A stretch of DNA of 64,000 nucleotides from Tricholomella constricta (Eukaryota > Basidiomycota > Agaricomycetes > Agaricales > Lyophyllaceae). Where the stretch lies: the NCBI GenBank assembly GCA_013368375.1, contig JAACJP010000014.1:372001-436000 (forward strand). The letters are read 5' to 3'. Below, piece after piece: positions 9,550-19,542 of this stretch (within the stretch, counting starts at the first letter, position 1; each line of letters opens with the position of its first letter). A model generated the notes under the pieces. That model saw only the letters and a program-made list of their open reading frames with translations, ran no database searches and had not been told where the DNA came from. The position numbers and the translations under genes were made by a program.

Positions 9550-12500
9550 ATGCCCCCCAAAGCAACCGATCCCAAAGACGCCCCCGACCCGGAGGGCAAG
9601 ACTACCAAAGTCCTATCCACTGACGCTATCCACCCCTCCGTCACTCTGCTCCGCGCAAGCATCCCTTTCAGTGGCGCAAAGCTGCACCGCGACAATCATG
9701 ACTGGAAGAAATGGGAGCGCAACTTCAGGACGTTCACCACGTTAAACCATCTCACCCACTATGTTTTCCCCCCCTACACTTACCTCCCCCTCCCACATGT
9801 TGAACCCCGCGCGTTCTCGAATTATACGGAGAACCTTACGATGGCTGTCGCCGCGCTGCAAAGTGCCGTCGACGATTCCCTTCACGATCTTATCGACTAC
9901 GAGAAGGGGGTCAGGAGGAGCTACGATGCCTTAAGGGAACACTGCCAGAGCGCAGGGCCAATCCGTCAAGTTGCCATTATCCGGCAAGCCCTGTCAACTT
10001 ACTGCTCCCCCTCCGAGCCCCTCGTCACCACAGCTAATAACATATGCATGCTCATCGATACAGCCTTCGATATGGGAGCCATCACGCGCGATCTCTTCAA
10101 ATGCATCGCGCTCCTCAACAGCTTGAGCGACAAATCGTATGAAACCATCCAATCTACCATCTCCCGCGCCCTATCCGACTCTACCTCCGAATCCCCGTAT
10201 ACCGCGGCCCAAATTATTCGGGTCCTCCAGAACGAGCAGACGCTCCTGACCGCGAAGGAACAGATGCGTCCTCACGACACCGCTCTTGCAGCGAAGGATT
10301 CGGGCGGTCACTCACACAACCATGAACCCGGAGCCATCTGCTGCTCCACCTGCTTCGCCGCCAAGAAACCCTGCAAAGGGCACACGACCGAATGGTGCGT
10401 TCGCCCAGGAGGAGGAATGGCAGGAAAAACCATCGCAGAATCCGTCGCCGCAAGGAGGGGAAAGAAGGCTGGAAGTAAACCGGGGGGGAACCCAAGCACC
10501 AACAAGAACAAGACGCCCGTCCCTTACATCAAGGACGGAAAGGCGTACATCGCCTATGTCGACAGTTCCGACATTACCGAAGCTGACGCGCCCAAACCAG
10601 AATTCGCTGGGCTGGCATCATCTCCCCCGCCCACAGGCGGCACAGCTTCCATTAACGAAACAGCGTGGATCGCGTTAGGAGGAGACCTAAAGGCCTCTGT
10701 CGATTGGAGCAAACACTCGAAGTCAGTCGACGAATCAGCCTACGCCAGCATCACGCCACTCCAGCAGACAAAGAGAACACCCATCTCTATCGAAGAATAC
10801 CCGTTCTATATCGATTCGGGTGCCACTGTCCACATCTCCCCAGACATGAACGACTTCATGACACTCCAGCCGACCCCCTCTAGATCTATCACCGGCGTCG
10901 GCGGATCGTCGATCGCAGCCCTGGGCATTGGAAAAATAAGGCTTCACATCGCAAAAGGGGCGTCCATCATCCTCGAGGACGCGCTCTATGTTCCCAACTC
11001 CACGGTCCGCTTAATCTCAGTTAGCGCAATGTCCACGCGTGCTGGGACCACTACACACTTCGACGACGAGGGCGTCAAAATATACAACAAGTCAACCGGC
11101 GCCTTCATCGCCGGCGGTCCCCTTATCCCAAACCAGCGCCTTTACGCTCTCAAACTTGCCTCAGTATTCGCGGACCATGCCTACTCTACGCAACATGCTC
11201 CGAACCTCGAGACCTGGCACCGTCGCCTTGGTCATGCCAATTACCAGACCGTGAACGAGATGGTGAAAGCCGGCATGATCGCAGGTATGCCCTCTACATC
11301 CCTCCCCCTTCCACAAAAATGTGACTCGTGCATCCTTGGAAAACAGACCAGGACACCTGTTCCAAAGATACGTGAAGAAGGGGAGGGGCACAGGGCAACG
11401 AGGAAACTGGGTATCGTTTGGATTGACCTTACTGGGAAAACGGATGTACAATCTCGCAATGGATATAACTACATGATGAACCTTGTCGATGATTATTCCA
11501 ACAAACCCTGGTCGATCCCTCTTAAGCTAAAAAGCGACGCGCTAGAGGAACTCAAAGCTTGGGAAAGGGCTAGGGAACGAGAAACCGGACTTAAAGTCGG
11601 AGTGTATCGCACGGGACATGATGGGGAACTCTCTGGGCACAAAATGGAAGCATGGCTCAAAGCGCAAGGCGGCGCGCAACAGTTCGGCGCACCGTATACA
11701 TCAGCGCACATGGGGCGCGTCGAGCGTATGCATCGCACGCTCAATAACAAAGCGCGCACAATGCGCATCGCAGCCGGTTGCCCGCCCAATATGTGGGACG
11801 AATTCTATCTCACGGCATGCTATCTCCACGAAAGAACCGCTACTAAATCCCTGAAAGGCAAATCAGCATACGAAGCCTGGCATGACCGACCGCCGAACTA
11901 CTCGTACATGAGGGAAATCGGCTGTCGCGCCTTCGTCCTGATCCAAAACCGAAACAATCCGAAGATCTACGAGCGGTCTATCGAATGTATCCTGATCGGG
12001 TATAATCCCAATGCGAAGGAATACCGATGCTACCATAAACCCTCCGGAAAAGTCTACAGTTCCTATCATGTTCGTTTCCTCGAAAGCCACGACGGTCATC
12101 TCCCAAATATACCGCCATCAACCGAGCGCGAACCTACGACAATACAAGAGATCAGTGACGGCGCAACAGAACAACCGCTTACCATGGATAACGATGATGA
12201 ACACGACTTCTATCCAACAACCGCTGAAGCCGAACCCCCGCAACCAACACTTCCAACACCGCCAGTGGAACCTAGACGCTCCGGACGGATGACACAACCC
12301 TCACAGAAAGCCGATCCCACCAGCACTACCCGCTTAGAACGCGCCATCGCAGAGTCAAAGGCAAGCGCAGAACGCATCAAGGCGGCCAGAGCGGAACGAC
12401 GCGAGGCACCCGCCGATGACGCCATAGCTGACCCAGAACCGGACCCTGTAGACCGAGGACCCGAGCCCCATCACTCCGAAACCGATCATGATCGAGCCTT

Positions 12501-14130
12501 GGCAGCCATCATCGATCAAGGCGGGGTTGATCCGAGGGACCTAGAGTTCGAGGACGAGCCGAAAACATGGGAGGAGGCACAAAAGTCAGCGGATGCAGCA
12601 AAATGGGAGGAAGGATACAGAGAAGAACTTAAATCGCTGAAAGACATGGGAGTATACAAACTGATTCCTCGATCAGAAGTCCCACAAGGCCACAAGATTA
12701 GAAAAGGCCGACCGGTCTTCAAAATCAAGCGCGACGAGAACGGCAAACCCGTACGGTTCAAAGTCCGGCTCGTCTTCAAAGGATACGAGCAGATCTACGG
12801 GAAGGATTACACTAAGACGACCTCACCGACCGCGCGAATGGAATCTTGGCGAGTACTACTACACCTTGCCGCTACTAAAGGATGGCATGCCATGCAGATA
12901 GACGTCAAGACTGCTTTCTTATACGGCCTACTGCCCACGGACGAGATCCAATACATGGAACAACCGCCTGGATTCGAGGAAGAAGGGAAGGAAGGCTGGG
13001 TATGGTGCCTCGTGCGCGGACTTTATGGGATGAAACAGAGCGGACGGATATGGAACCAGACCTTGAACGACAACATGATCTCCTGGGGATTCACCCGTCT
13101 AGCGTGCGAGTCATGCATCTATTACCACAAAACTGACACGGGCACGATCATCGCAGCTGTACATGTCGATGATTTCCTAGCGATCGCCAGCAACGAAGCC
13201 GAAAACAATCGCTTCAAAGAACAAATGCGCAGCGTTTGGACTATTTCAGATCTTGGCACCCCTAGATTCGTCGTCGGCATTGCTGTTGAATGGGATCGCC
13301 CCAACAACACCGTCAAGCTGTCTCAAACCGCCCTCATCGATAAAATAATCCATCTCTTCCGTCAACAAGACGCCACTCCACTATCGCTCCCCATGGAACA
13401 CGGTTTGAAACTAAGGCGAGTAGATCGCGCATCCCTATCTCCAGACGAACAGATCGCCGTCGCCAAACTCCCCTACCGCTCCCTCGTCGGGTGCCTCCTA
13501 TACTTAGCCATATCCACGCGACCAGACATAGCTTACGCCGTTCAGCAACTCACACAATTTGTCGACTCATATTCAACTGTACACTGGAATGCCGCAATCC
13601 GCCTGGTGCGTTATCTGAAGGGAACCCGCGATCTGAAACTTCATCTTGGAGGAACGCTACCCATCTCCCTCGTCGGATTCACCGATTCAGACTGGGCAAA
13701 CTGCCTCGACACTAGACGGAGCATTGGCGGATACACTTGGAGTCTCGGCTCGGGCGCTATTTCTTGGGCGGCGCGAAAACAGAAAACAGTCGCGGCGTCA
13801 TCTTGCGAAGCGGAATACATGGCTGCCTTCGAGGCAGCACAAGAGTGCATATGGCTCCGAGCGCTACTGAACGCGATCGGATACGAGACACCCACACCTA
13901 CCACTATCCTATGCGACAACAACGCCGCGATTAATCTCTCAGAAGACTCGCTCTTCCACGCCCGCGTCAAACATGTTGATATCAAGTACCATTTCCTCCG
14001 CGAACGCGTCCAATCCCAGGAGATAAATGTTCGCTACGTCAACACTAAACATAACGTCGCGGACTTGTTCACTAAACCACTCGAACGCCCACTATTCGTC
14101 CGTCTCCGCGCTCTGCTAGGCCTATTTTAA
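9550..14130 (+). CDS. Gag-pol polyprotein of copia-1
   Basis: A single 1526-codon ORF without frameshift. Gag occupies about residues 1-390, with an extended zinc knuckle CSTC-x9-H-x4-C near residue 260. The protease motif is FYIDSGATVHIS (about 420). Integrase begins with the GAG-pre-integrase block TWHRRLGHANY and CDSCILGK, with catalytic residues in VWIDLTG, GHDGEL and GRVERMHRTL. RT shows MQIDVKTAFLYG, LYGMKQSGRIWN and the catalytic VHVDD. RNase H contains GFTDSDWANC, SSCEAEYMA and the KHVDIKYHF C-terminal block. All catalytic acidic residues I looked for are present. It makes cytoplasmic virus-like particles, cDNA and the integrase complex. Gag and pol are fused in one frame, so Gag excess must arise by another route. 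Confidence 0.95.
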   Translation: MPPKATDPKDAPDPEGKTTKVLSTDAIHPSVTLLRASIPFSGAKLHRDNHDWKKWERNFRTFTTLNHLTHYVFPPYTYLPLPHVEPRAFSNYTENLTMAVAALQSAVDDSLHDLIDYEKGVRRSYDALREHCQSAGPIRQVAIIRQALSTYCSPSEPLVTTANNICMLIDTAFDMGAITRDLFKCIALLNSLSDKSYETIQSTISRALSDSTSESPYTAAQIIRVLQNEQTLLTAKEQMRPHDTALAAKDSGGHSHNHEPGAICCSTCFAAKKPCKGHTTEWCVRPGGGMAGKTIAESVAARRGKKAGSKPGGNPSTNKNKTPVPYIKDGKAYIAYVDSSDITEADAPKPEFAGLASSPPPTGGTASINETAWIALGGDLKASVDWSKHSKSVDESAYASITPLQQTKRTPISIEEYPFYIDSGATVHISPDMNDFMTLQPTPSRSITGVGGSSIAALGIGKIRLHIAKGASIILEDALYVPNSTVRLISVSAMSTRAGTTTHFDDEGVKIYNKSTGAFIAGGPLIPNQRLYALKLASVFADHAYSTQHAPNLETWHRRLGHANYQTVNEMVKAGMIAGMPSTSLPLPQKCDSCILGKQTRTPVPKIREEGEGHRATRKLGIVWIDLTGKTDVQSRNGYNYMMNLVDDYSNKPWSIPLKLKSDALEELKAWERARERETGLKVGVYRTGHDGELSGHKMEAWLKAQGGAQQFGAPYTSAHMGRVERMHRTLNNKARTMRIAAGCPPNMWDEFYLTACYLHERTATKSLKGKSAYEAWHDRPPNYSYMREIGCRAFVLIQNRNNPKIYERSIECILIGYNPNAKEYRCYHKPSGKVYSSYHVRFLESHDGHLPNIPPSTEREPTTIQEISDGATEQPLTMDNDDEHDFYPTTAEAEPPQPTLPTPPVEPRRSGRMTQPSQKADPTSTTRLERAIAESKASAERIKAARAERREAPADDAIADPEPDPVDRGPEPHHSETDHDRALAAIIDQGGVDPRDLEFEDEPKTWEEAQKSADAAKWEEGYREELKSLKDMGVYKLIPRSEVPQGHKIRKGRPVFKIKRDENGKPVRFKVRLVFKGYEQIYGKDYTKTTSPTARMESWRVLLHLAATKGWHAMQIDVKTAFLYGLLPTDEIQYMEQPPGFEEEGKEGWVWCLVRGLYGMKQSGRIWNQTLNDNMISWGFTRLACESCIYYHKTDTGTIIAAVHVDDFLAIASNEAENNRFKEQMRSVWTISDLGTPRFVVGIAVEWDRPNNTVKLSQTALIDKIIHLFRQQDATPLSLPMEHGLKLRRVDRASLSPDEQIAVAKLPYRSLVGCLLYLAISTRPDIAYAVQQLTQFVDSYSTVHWNAAIRLVRYLKGTRDLKLHLGGTLPISLVGFTDSDWANCLDTRRSIGGYTWSLGSGAISWAARKQKTVAASSCEAEYMAAFEAAQECIWLRALLNAIGYETPTPTTILCDNNAAINLSEDSLFHARVKHVDIKYHFLRERVQSQEINVRYVNTKHNVADLFTKPLERPLFVRLRALLGLF

Positions 14131-14168
14131 CGACCCAGATTCCATTCGAGGAGGAGTGTGTATTCGGT

Positions 14169-14177
14169 GAGGAGGAG
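14169..14177 (+). other. Polypurine tract of copia-1
   Basis: GAGGAGGAG directly before the 3' LTR, the expected plus-strand primer. The same word precedes the 3' LTR of copia-2. Confidence 0.75.
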
Positions 14178-14506
14178 TGTTGGAATGCGGAGAGCACCGA
14201 ACACACCCTTTGTGTCGGCTCGACCATTCACGGTCTATTTCCTTTCATCTTACTTACAACAAAGGACTCTTTATTTACAGTACACATATATATATACCCT
14301 ACCATACCTCTAGATACCCTTAGTCGCTTATACGAGACTAAGGGTGAGTAGTCTACATTTATCCCACTCACGGACACGTAACTAACTATAGTGTAGATAC
14401 TTATCGTTCACTTATAGGTACGGTCCACAAATAATAATAGTCGCTTATACGAGACTAAGGATACTTATCGTTCACTTATAGTGATCCAACGGTATAGATT
14501 CTAACA
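14178..14506 (+). repeat. 3' LTR of copia-1
   Basis: 329 bp, identical by eye to the 5' LTR, followed by the target duplication GATCA. Confidence 0.95.
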
Positions 14507-14746
14507 GATCACAGCGCCGATGCTTTGGTCACATCACACTTTCCAAATTGGGCAGTCCTGAGATTCGTGATGACTGTTCGACGTCCTGAGCCATTTTCAC
14601 GGCGCAATGCGCAACACACATTCTCAATTCAAAGATGGGGACGCTTCAGCAACAAAGAGCCGCCTCCAGGAGGAGAGGATTTCGAGCAGAGCCTGAGCAG
14701 CGAGGACCGATGATAATTGATCTAATCATGATCTCGACCCGTTTCA

Positions 14747-14919
14747 TAAGGCTGACGCAACTCGAGAATTGTAAAAGTAGGAGCCGAAAGGAGAAAGGTG
14801 AAGGGGGGGGGATCCGACGCGCACTCAGGGGGGTTCGTGACCTGGGCGGGCGCGGGAAGGATCTTCCCCGGTACAAAGGGCGGCGTGTTTACGTAAGCGA
14901 GGGAACAACGACAACCCAC
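14747..14919 (-). repeat. Split direct repeat B2 of the YR element
   Basis: 173 bp, differing from B1 by one base that I found (GCGAGGG versus GCAAGGG). It begins TAAGGCTGAC on the plus strand and is separated from A2 by 28 bp. Confidence 0.85.
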
Positions 14920-14947
14920 TGTAGAAGTAAAAGGGAGGGATGGAGGG

Positions 14948-15120
14948 TGAACAAAAATTTAAGGATGGGTGAACGTGCGAGAGAAATATGTCTCAAAGGA
15001 CGTGAAGTCCCGAAATAAATTCGCAAGATAAAATAAACGAAAGGAAACAATTCCGTATATGCGTCGCCTTATCTAAGCTGAGGCTAGCCGTGCGCAGGCT
15101 TACGTAGCCTTAGCGATCGA
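14948..15120 (-). repeat. Split direct repeat A2 of the YR element
   Basis: 173 bp, differing from A1 by one base (CTTACGTAG versus CTTACATAG). It directly abuts B1 at CGATCGA/TAAGG. Confidence 0.85.
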
Positions 15121-15293
15121 TAAGGCTGACGCAACTCGAGAATTGTAAAAGTAGGAGCCGAAAGGAGAAAGGTGAAGGGGGGGGGATCCGACGCGCACTC
15201 AGGGGGGTTCGTGACCTGGGCGGGCGCGGGAAGGATCTTCCCCGGTACAAAGGGCGGCGTGTTTACGTAAGCAAGGGAACAACGACAACCCAC
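15121..15293 (-). repeat. Split direct repeat B1 of the YR element
   Basis: 173-bp copy adjoining A2. The gene side of B1 leads after about 120 bp into the stop codon of the recombinase. Confidence 0.85.
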
Positions 15294-15415
15294 CTTGAGC
15301 ATGGCTCTACGAGGTGAACGAGCTACGTAAGAGGGCCGATCATAAGACTCCCCAAAGGAGGCATGTGAAGAGGAATGAGAATGTGTTAAATTTAGTGACA
15401 TAATGAGAGTAAAAG

Positions 15416-16411
15416 TTAGATGTTAATATGTAAAGGAATTTTGTGTTTGAGGGCAAACGCGAGACGTTGGGAAGCCCAGGAACGAGTTATAGCGTTAGGT
15501 ACTAGGTAATCGAGACAACGCCAATAAAGGAGGAAACATAAAGAGGACCAGCCGCCGAGTTTCATGATGACTTCGGGAGGAACTCCAGCGGCAAGTAGTT
15601 CGATGGTCCCGCCTATTCGGTAGCTATGGCCGAAGACGGGTTCGAGATTATTAGCGAGGAAAATTTTGGAAGTAGTGGAAAGGAAGTGGGACTTAGTTAG
15701 GGAAGTAAAAGAATCGTTGGTACAATAGGCAAAAAGGTGGATGGATAAAGAGGTGTGGTTAACGCGAAGATGGTTTTCGATGGCAGCGACGGGGCAGAAA
15801 TTGTTGTTCGTCGCCGTGAGGATGCACTGGTCGCCTAGTGGCGAAGTCTTGGTCCACGGAATATGAAAGGTGATGACTTTCGTGTCGTTGACGAAGGAAA
15901 TTTTGAAGTTTGAGGAGCGGGAGGTGTGCCGAGAAGCGTCGTAGGTTGAGGAGGAAGGAAGGAGTTCGCCGAGACGGCGACAGCCCCAGAAAGCGACGAG
16001 TGCAGCAGCCCAAACTGCAGCGCCGTATGGGGAGTTGAGATCAAGGTTGTTGCATAAGCAAAGTAGGTGACGGCCGGAGATGGGATTGCGAGGGGGCCGT
16101 TTAAAAGGAACGCCAAGCTTATCAGCCGAGTGTAGAAGGGAGAGTACCCAAGGGTCCCGACCATGCCATTCGGCACGATTGAAAATGTGCCACGCGCAAA
16201 GTCCGTTGAGCCAATTCCGGATGCATTCGCCGGAACAAGTAGCGGAAGCGTCGGCGACAAAGGCGGAAAGGAGGATGTCCGAAGCAGGCATGCGGAGGCG
16301 CTCGGAGACATGGAGGCGATCACAGAATCGGGTGAATCGTAGGAGTCCTGCTCCGTAGGACTGACGAGTCGATTCGGTGAGAGATTCGAGAAGACGTTGG
16401 AAAATCTGGGA
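15416..16411 (-). CDS. Tyrosine recombinase of the YR retroelement, C-terminal exon
   Basis: Open from a likely splice acceptor (TTTCCAG at about 16412-16418) to the stop at 15416, about 331 codons. The N-terminal part (LTESTRQSYGAGLLRF) fits the SAM-like core-binding domain. The catalytic domain shows the first arginine in GCRRLGE, the H-x-x-R box as HSYRIGG, then LAAGVPPEVIMKLGGWSS and the nucleophile tyrosine in LLYWR. The family integrates a circular cDNA by site-specific recombination instead of DDE integrase chemistry. An upstream exon probably lies across 16460-16757, and the original gene continued beyond 16757 before gypsy-A inserted there. Recombinase motifs themselves look intact. 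Confidence 0.85.
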   Translation of the reverse strand, partial: SQIFQRLLESLTESTRQSYGAGLLRFTRFCDRLHVSERLRMPASDILLSAFVADASATCSGECIRNWLNGLCAWHIFNRAEWHGRDPWVLSLLHSADKLGVPFKRPPRNPISGRHLLCLCNNLDLNSPYGAAVWAAALVAFWGCRRLGELLPSSSTYDASRHTSRSSNFKISFVNDTKVITFHIPWTKTSPLGDQCILTATNNNFCPVAAIENHLRVNHTSLSIHLFAYCTNDSFTSLTKSHFLSTTSKIFLANNLEPVFGHSYRIGGTIELLAAGVPPEVIMKLGGWSSLCFLLYWRCLDYLVPNAITRSWASQRLAFALKHKIPLHINI

Positions 16412-16757
16412 CTGGAAAGAATGAGAAAAATGAAAAAGGAAGAGAGAAGGAGGTACTTGATTTTCGAGAGGTAATTGAGTATTGAGAATAGATTGAGCGT
16501 ATAAGGAGTGGGGCGTAGTCCATAGGAGAAGTCGTTGACCTGCCGGTACAACGGGTCGATAAGGGCTAGGCGCATATGCGTTAGAAATGCGAGGATTGCG
16601 AGTTTTGTGAGAGGGTAAGGAGCCAGCGGCGATGCCACGTGGGTTCGGATTGGCAAGATAGACACCCGGCGCTACGGTGTGGGAAGTGGTGCGAGCTGGC
16701 GTTGCAGAGTCTTCGAGGAAAGGCGAATGTCGAGAGGAAGGAGTGAGTCAAAGGAGC

Positions 16758-17102
16758 TGTTAGGACCTTGCGTAGCACGCTGGTTGCGGAGTTATTCCGA
16801 GACCACCGAAGCGGACAGGCCTGACGTCGTCAAGGAAGACGGGCTCCGATAGGGTAATCGGAGGTCGTGAGCGTTGACGAGGGTGTTCACCGGAGCTTAT
16901 TCGAACGAATGAGCACAAGTGATACAATTGCGGAGCCGAGTAAACCGAGAGAGTAAGAGAGAATAAGAAACGGGAACGGGAACTAGTCGTAACAAATGGT
17001 AATATCGAGGTAAAGAGTCTGAAAAGAAGTGGTGCCATCATATATGCGGTGGACGTGCATGGGAAAGCATAAGTGATTGCGAGTTTAGGGGCGGTCGTGA
17101 CA
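16758..17102 (-). repeat. 3' LTR of gypsy-A
   Basis: 345 bp, four substitutions from the 5' LTR. On its gene side GAGGAGGGGG (sense strand, 17106-17115) is the polypurine tract, separated from the LTR by TAA. Confidence 0.9.
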
Positions 17103-17324
17103 TTACCCCCTCCTCAAGCGTCGAGCCACTGAGACGCGGAAAAAGAAATGTTCGAATACGGGGGGTGTGGCGGTTATTCTCCTTTCTGGGTCGCGCGCGG
17201 TCACGTGAGGGGCACGTGTCGGTCTCGGTTGTAGGTCCTTGTGGGTGTTTTTGAGGATCTCAGAGATCGAAAGAGAAAAAACTTAGGTTGTTTGTTCCTC
17301 CTCCATCTTCTCTTCGTCCTGCTC

Positions 17325-19304
17325 ATGTCGTCCTTCAATCCCGATATCGCGGCCCCCGCCTCCGTTGACCCTAGCACGATTTTGCGCGATTCCGAGTTGG
17401 CGCATCTGTCCGTCGAAGATCGGGCGCGTGTGGCGTTCCTTGGCGTACCCCGACCCGTTTCCCCGACGTCCTCTCTTCCTGGGATTGTCACACTTGTCGA
17501 TGGGAGTGTCGGGGCGGTCCCCAAATCTTCTCCCGCACCTCCCTCAATTCCCGATCATCGGCTGGTCATCCGTCTGCCGGTTCGATCTCGACAGATCCGG
17601 CATCCTCGTTCCTCCACTCCAGAGGTTGAGTTCGAACCGGCCAGCGATCCTGTGTCACGTCCGGCGGCGACCTCGTTGTCCTGGGGGTCCCTTTTGACGG
17701 ATGAGCTGTTGGCGGAGATCTTGCGTACCGCTGTGCAGGTTCCCCCTTCCTTGGCGTGGTGTGAGACGCATGCACCGGTAAGTGTTGCCCTTTTTCTGCG
17801 ATCGATTGTTGATTCCATTTTGGGGTCTTCGTTAGTGTGATCGTTGTCGGGAGCGTCGGCTGTCCTGTCGATTTCAGGAGGTCCGTCTTCGCGGGACCCT
17901 GCCCTGTGTTGACTGCCGTGCGGCGCACTCCCTGTGTTCGCTTTCGTTGGAGCATGGCCTAGAAGTGGCCGCTAGGCAGTTGGGGATTCCCTTGGCGTGG
18001 TTGCGCTCTCGTGCGGAAGGTTTTGCTTTCTCTCGCACTGGCGTTGCGATGTCCTTTACCAGCATCCATCGCGCCTTGCGTTTACCGCTCCCCCCTCCTC
18101 TTCCCGTTGTTTCCACATCCCCTGAAGGGTCCGGTGCTGTTCCTCCTCCTCGTGCTCCCCCGCCTCGCGCCTTTTTTCGCGGTACGCGAGGCCAGGGTCG
18201 AAAGTCTGTGCCTGTTGGCCGTAGGGGTGCGCGCTTGTCCGTTCAGGAGGTGCGCTCTTCGCCTATCCCTGGCCCTTCTCCCTCCTCCTCCCGCGATAGT
18301 TCGGTTTCGCTTGTCCCCGTTCGTCGTTCTGGGCCCATTGTGCGCACCGAGTCTCCGGATTCCCCCATCGCCGGCCCTTCGGAGCCTCTCTTTTTAAAAG
18401 GGTCATCCTCCTCAGGCTCTTCTTCACCCGTTTTGCCCTCTTCCCCCCCCGCCATGTTGATTTCGACCCCCCCTGCTGCTCCGGTTCCCTCCCCTCCCTC
18501 GTCTGAGGAGTACCTCCGTCTTCAACGTCTCTATGACCAGGAGGTCGCGCGCGCGCAGGCCCTCTCTGTTCAAGTCGAGCTTCTCCGGGTCGAGGGTCAG
18601 CGTGCCAAGTCCCATCTTCGTGGCGTATTGGCCGTCTTCACCGATGAACGTGAGCGTTTCCTTCATCTGCAGGCGCAGACTTCGGAGGTCGTAGACGTCG
18701 ATCGTGACGCGGAGGTTGAGGATCTTCGGATGGAGGTGTCGGTTCTTCAGGATGAGGTTGCTGGTTTGCAGGGGCACGTTGTCCACCTTCAGGAGGTTAG
18801 GGATCATTGGCGTGGTCACGCCTTGGACCTCCGCACTCGCGTTGACGGTGAGTTTCGATTCCCTTCATTTTCTCCTTCTTGTTTCTAAGACTTTTCGTAG
18901 CCCTCGACCTTGCGCGTACCGCCTTCGCGTCCGATATGTATATCGCGGATGGTGCTTTGCGTCGCGCCCTCGTCGAGTTGGAGGCGTCGCCAGTCCGAAG
19001 TATCATCGATGGCGCCCACAAGATTCTTGAGCGGCACTCGCTCCTGGAGCTGTTCCGCCCCCCCGTCGATCCCGAGTCGCCGTTCCCCGCGTTCGAGCAT
19101 TTCCTTGCTCTTCATCGCCCTTCTCTTACCCGCGAAGGTGCCTTGGCGGAGTTCGTATCTCAGTCTCAGTTGATCGCCGACGACGAGCTGGACATTGCGT
19201 CGATGCGTCCCCTGGAGATAGGGTTGGTTGGGGAGGTGGGGGGTGATCGTGAGGGCGGTTCTTCTTCCAGTGCGGGTCCCTCTAAGCGTCGTCGCATCGA
19301 GTAG
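17325..19304 (+). CDS. Antisense cargo gene of gypsy-A: Zn2Cys6-spaced, coiled-coil protein
   Basis: Three exons with consistent phases: 17325-17777, 17836-18847 and 18901-19304; introns of 58 and 53 bp; about 622 residues, no lesion. Exon 2 opens at residue 152 with CDRCRERRLSC, 12 residues, then CVDCRAAHSLC: the spacing C-x2-C-x6-C-x12-C-x2-C-x6-C is exactly that of fungal Zn(II)2Cys6 clusters, with the usual basic residues after the second cysteine. A Pro/Ser-rich linker follows, then about 100 residues of probable coiled coil (DQEVARAQALSVQVELLRVE, VEDLRMEVSVLQDEVAGLQG), a helical C-terminal domain (MYIADGALRRALVELEASP) and the terminal basic cluster SKRRRIE, a possible nuclear signal. 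It lies wholly between pol and the 3' LTR, opposite to gag-pol. I infer a nuclear, possibly DNA-binding, dimeric protein. Alternative start: MGVFEDL at 17241. Confidence 0.75.
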
Positions 19305-19333
19305 TCGGTCCCTTCTGCAGCGTCTTGGCCTGC

Positions 19334-19374
19334 TTTTTTTTTTTTTTTTTCTGAATATTTACAGTCCGGAGTTC

Positions 19375-19405
<31 letters not shown>

Positions 19406-19406
19406 T
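19334..19406. repeat. Two long poly-T tracts between cargo gene and pol
   Basis: Runs of 17 T (19334-19350) and 28 T (19379-19406) on the plus strand, thus poly-A on the gag-pol strand, in the 238-bp gap between the convergent cargo gene and pol stop codons. Confidence 0.85.
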
Positions 19407-19542
19407 CTTTTTTCTTGATATTTTTTCTTTGTGTGATATTGTTGCGCTGGTGGTTGAATACGTATAGTAGAGTTTAGTCTTGGGAAAATTGGCATAATTT
19501 TCGTGATGTGTTGGTGTGCGTGAGTGTTCGTCGAGTGTCTTT

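Larger units (their letters stand above)
9047..14506 (+). mobile_element. Complete Ty1/copia LTR retrotransposon (copia-1)
   Basis: A 5460-bp element bounded by two 329-bp LTRs that I read as identical, each TGTTGG...TAACA, with a perfect 5-bp target duplication GATCA at 9042-9046 and 14507-14511. It carries a tRNA primer site directly after the 5' LTR, one uninterrupted gag-pol ORF, and a purine tract GAGGAGGAG abutting the 3' LTR. Domain order protease-integrase-RT-RNase H defines Ty1/copia. Identical LTRs and an intact ORF suggest recent insertion and possible autonomy. It sits in non-coding DNA. Confidence 0.96.

Noticed and set aside
14635..15018. 127-codon plus-strand ORF
   Set aside because: Lies across the split direct repeats of the YR element and recurs as a shadow in B1/B2.
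17778..17835. Reading through the first intron of the antisense cargo gene as coding (ORF 17241-17840)
   Set aside because: Readthrough ends in a stop at once, whereas GTAAGT...TTAG splicing restores a frame that begins with the Zn2Cys6 motif.
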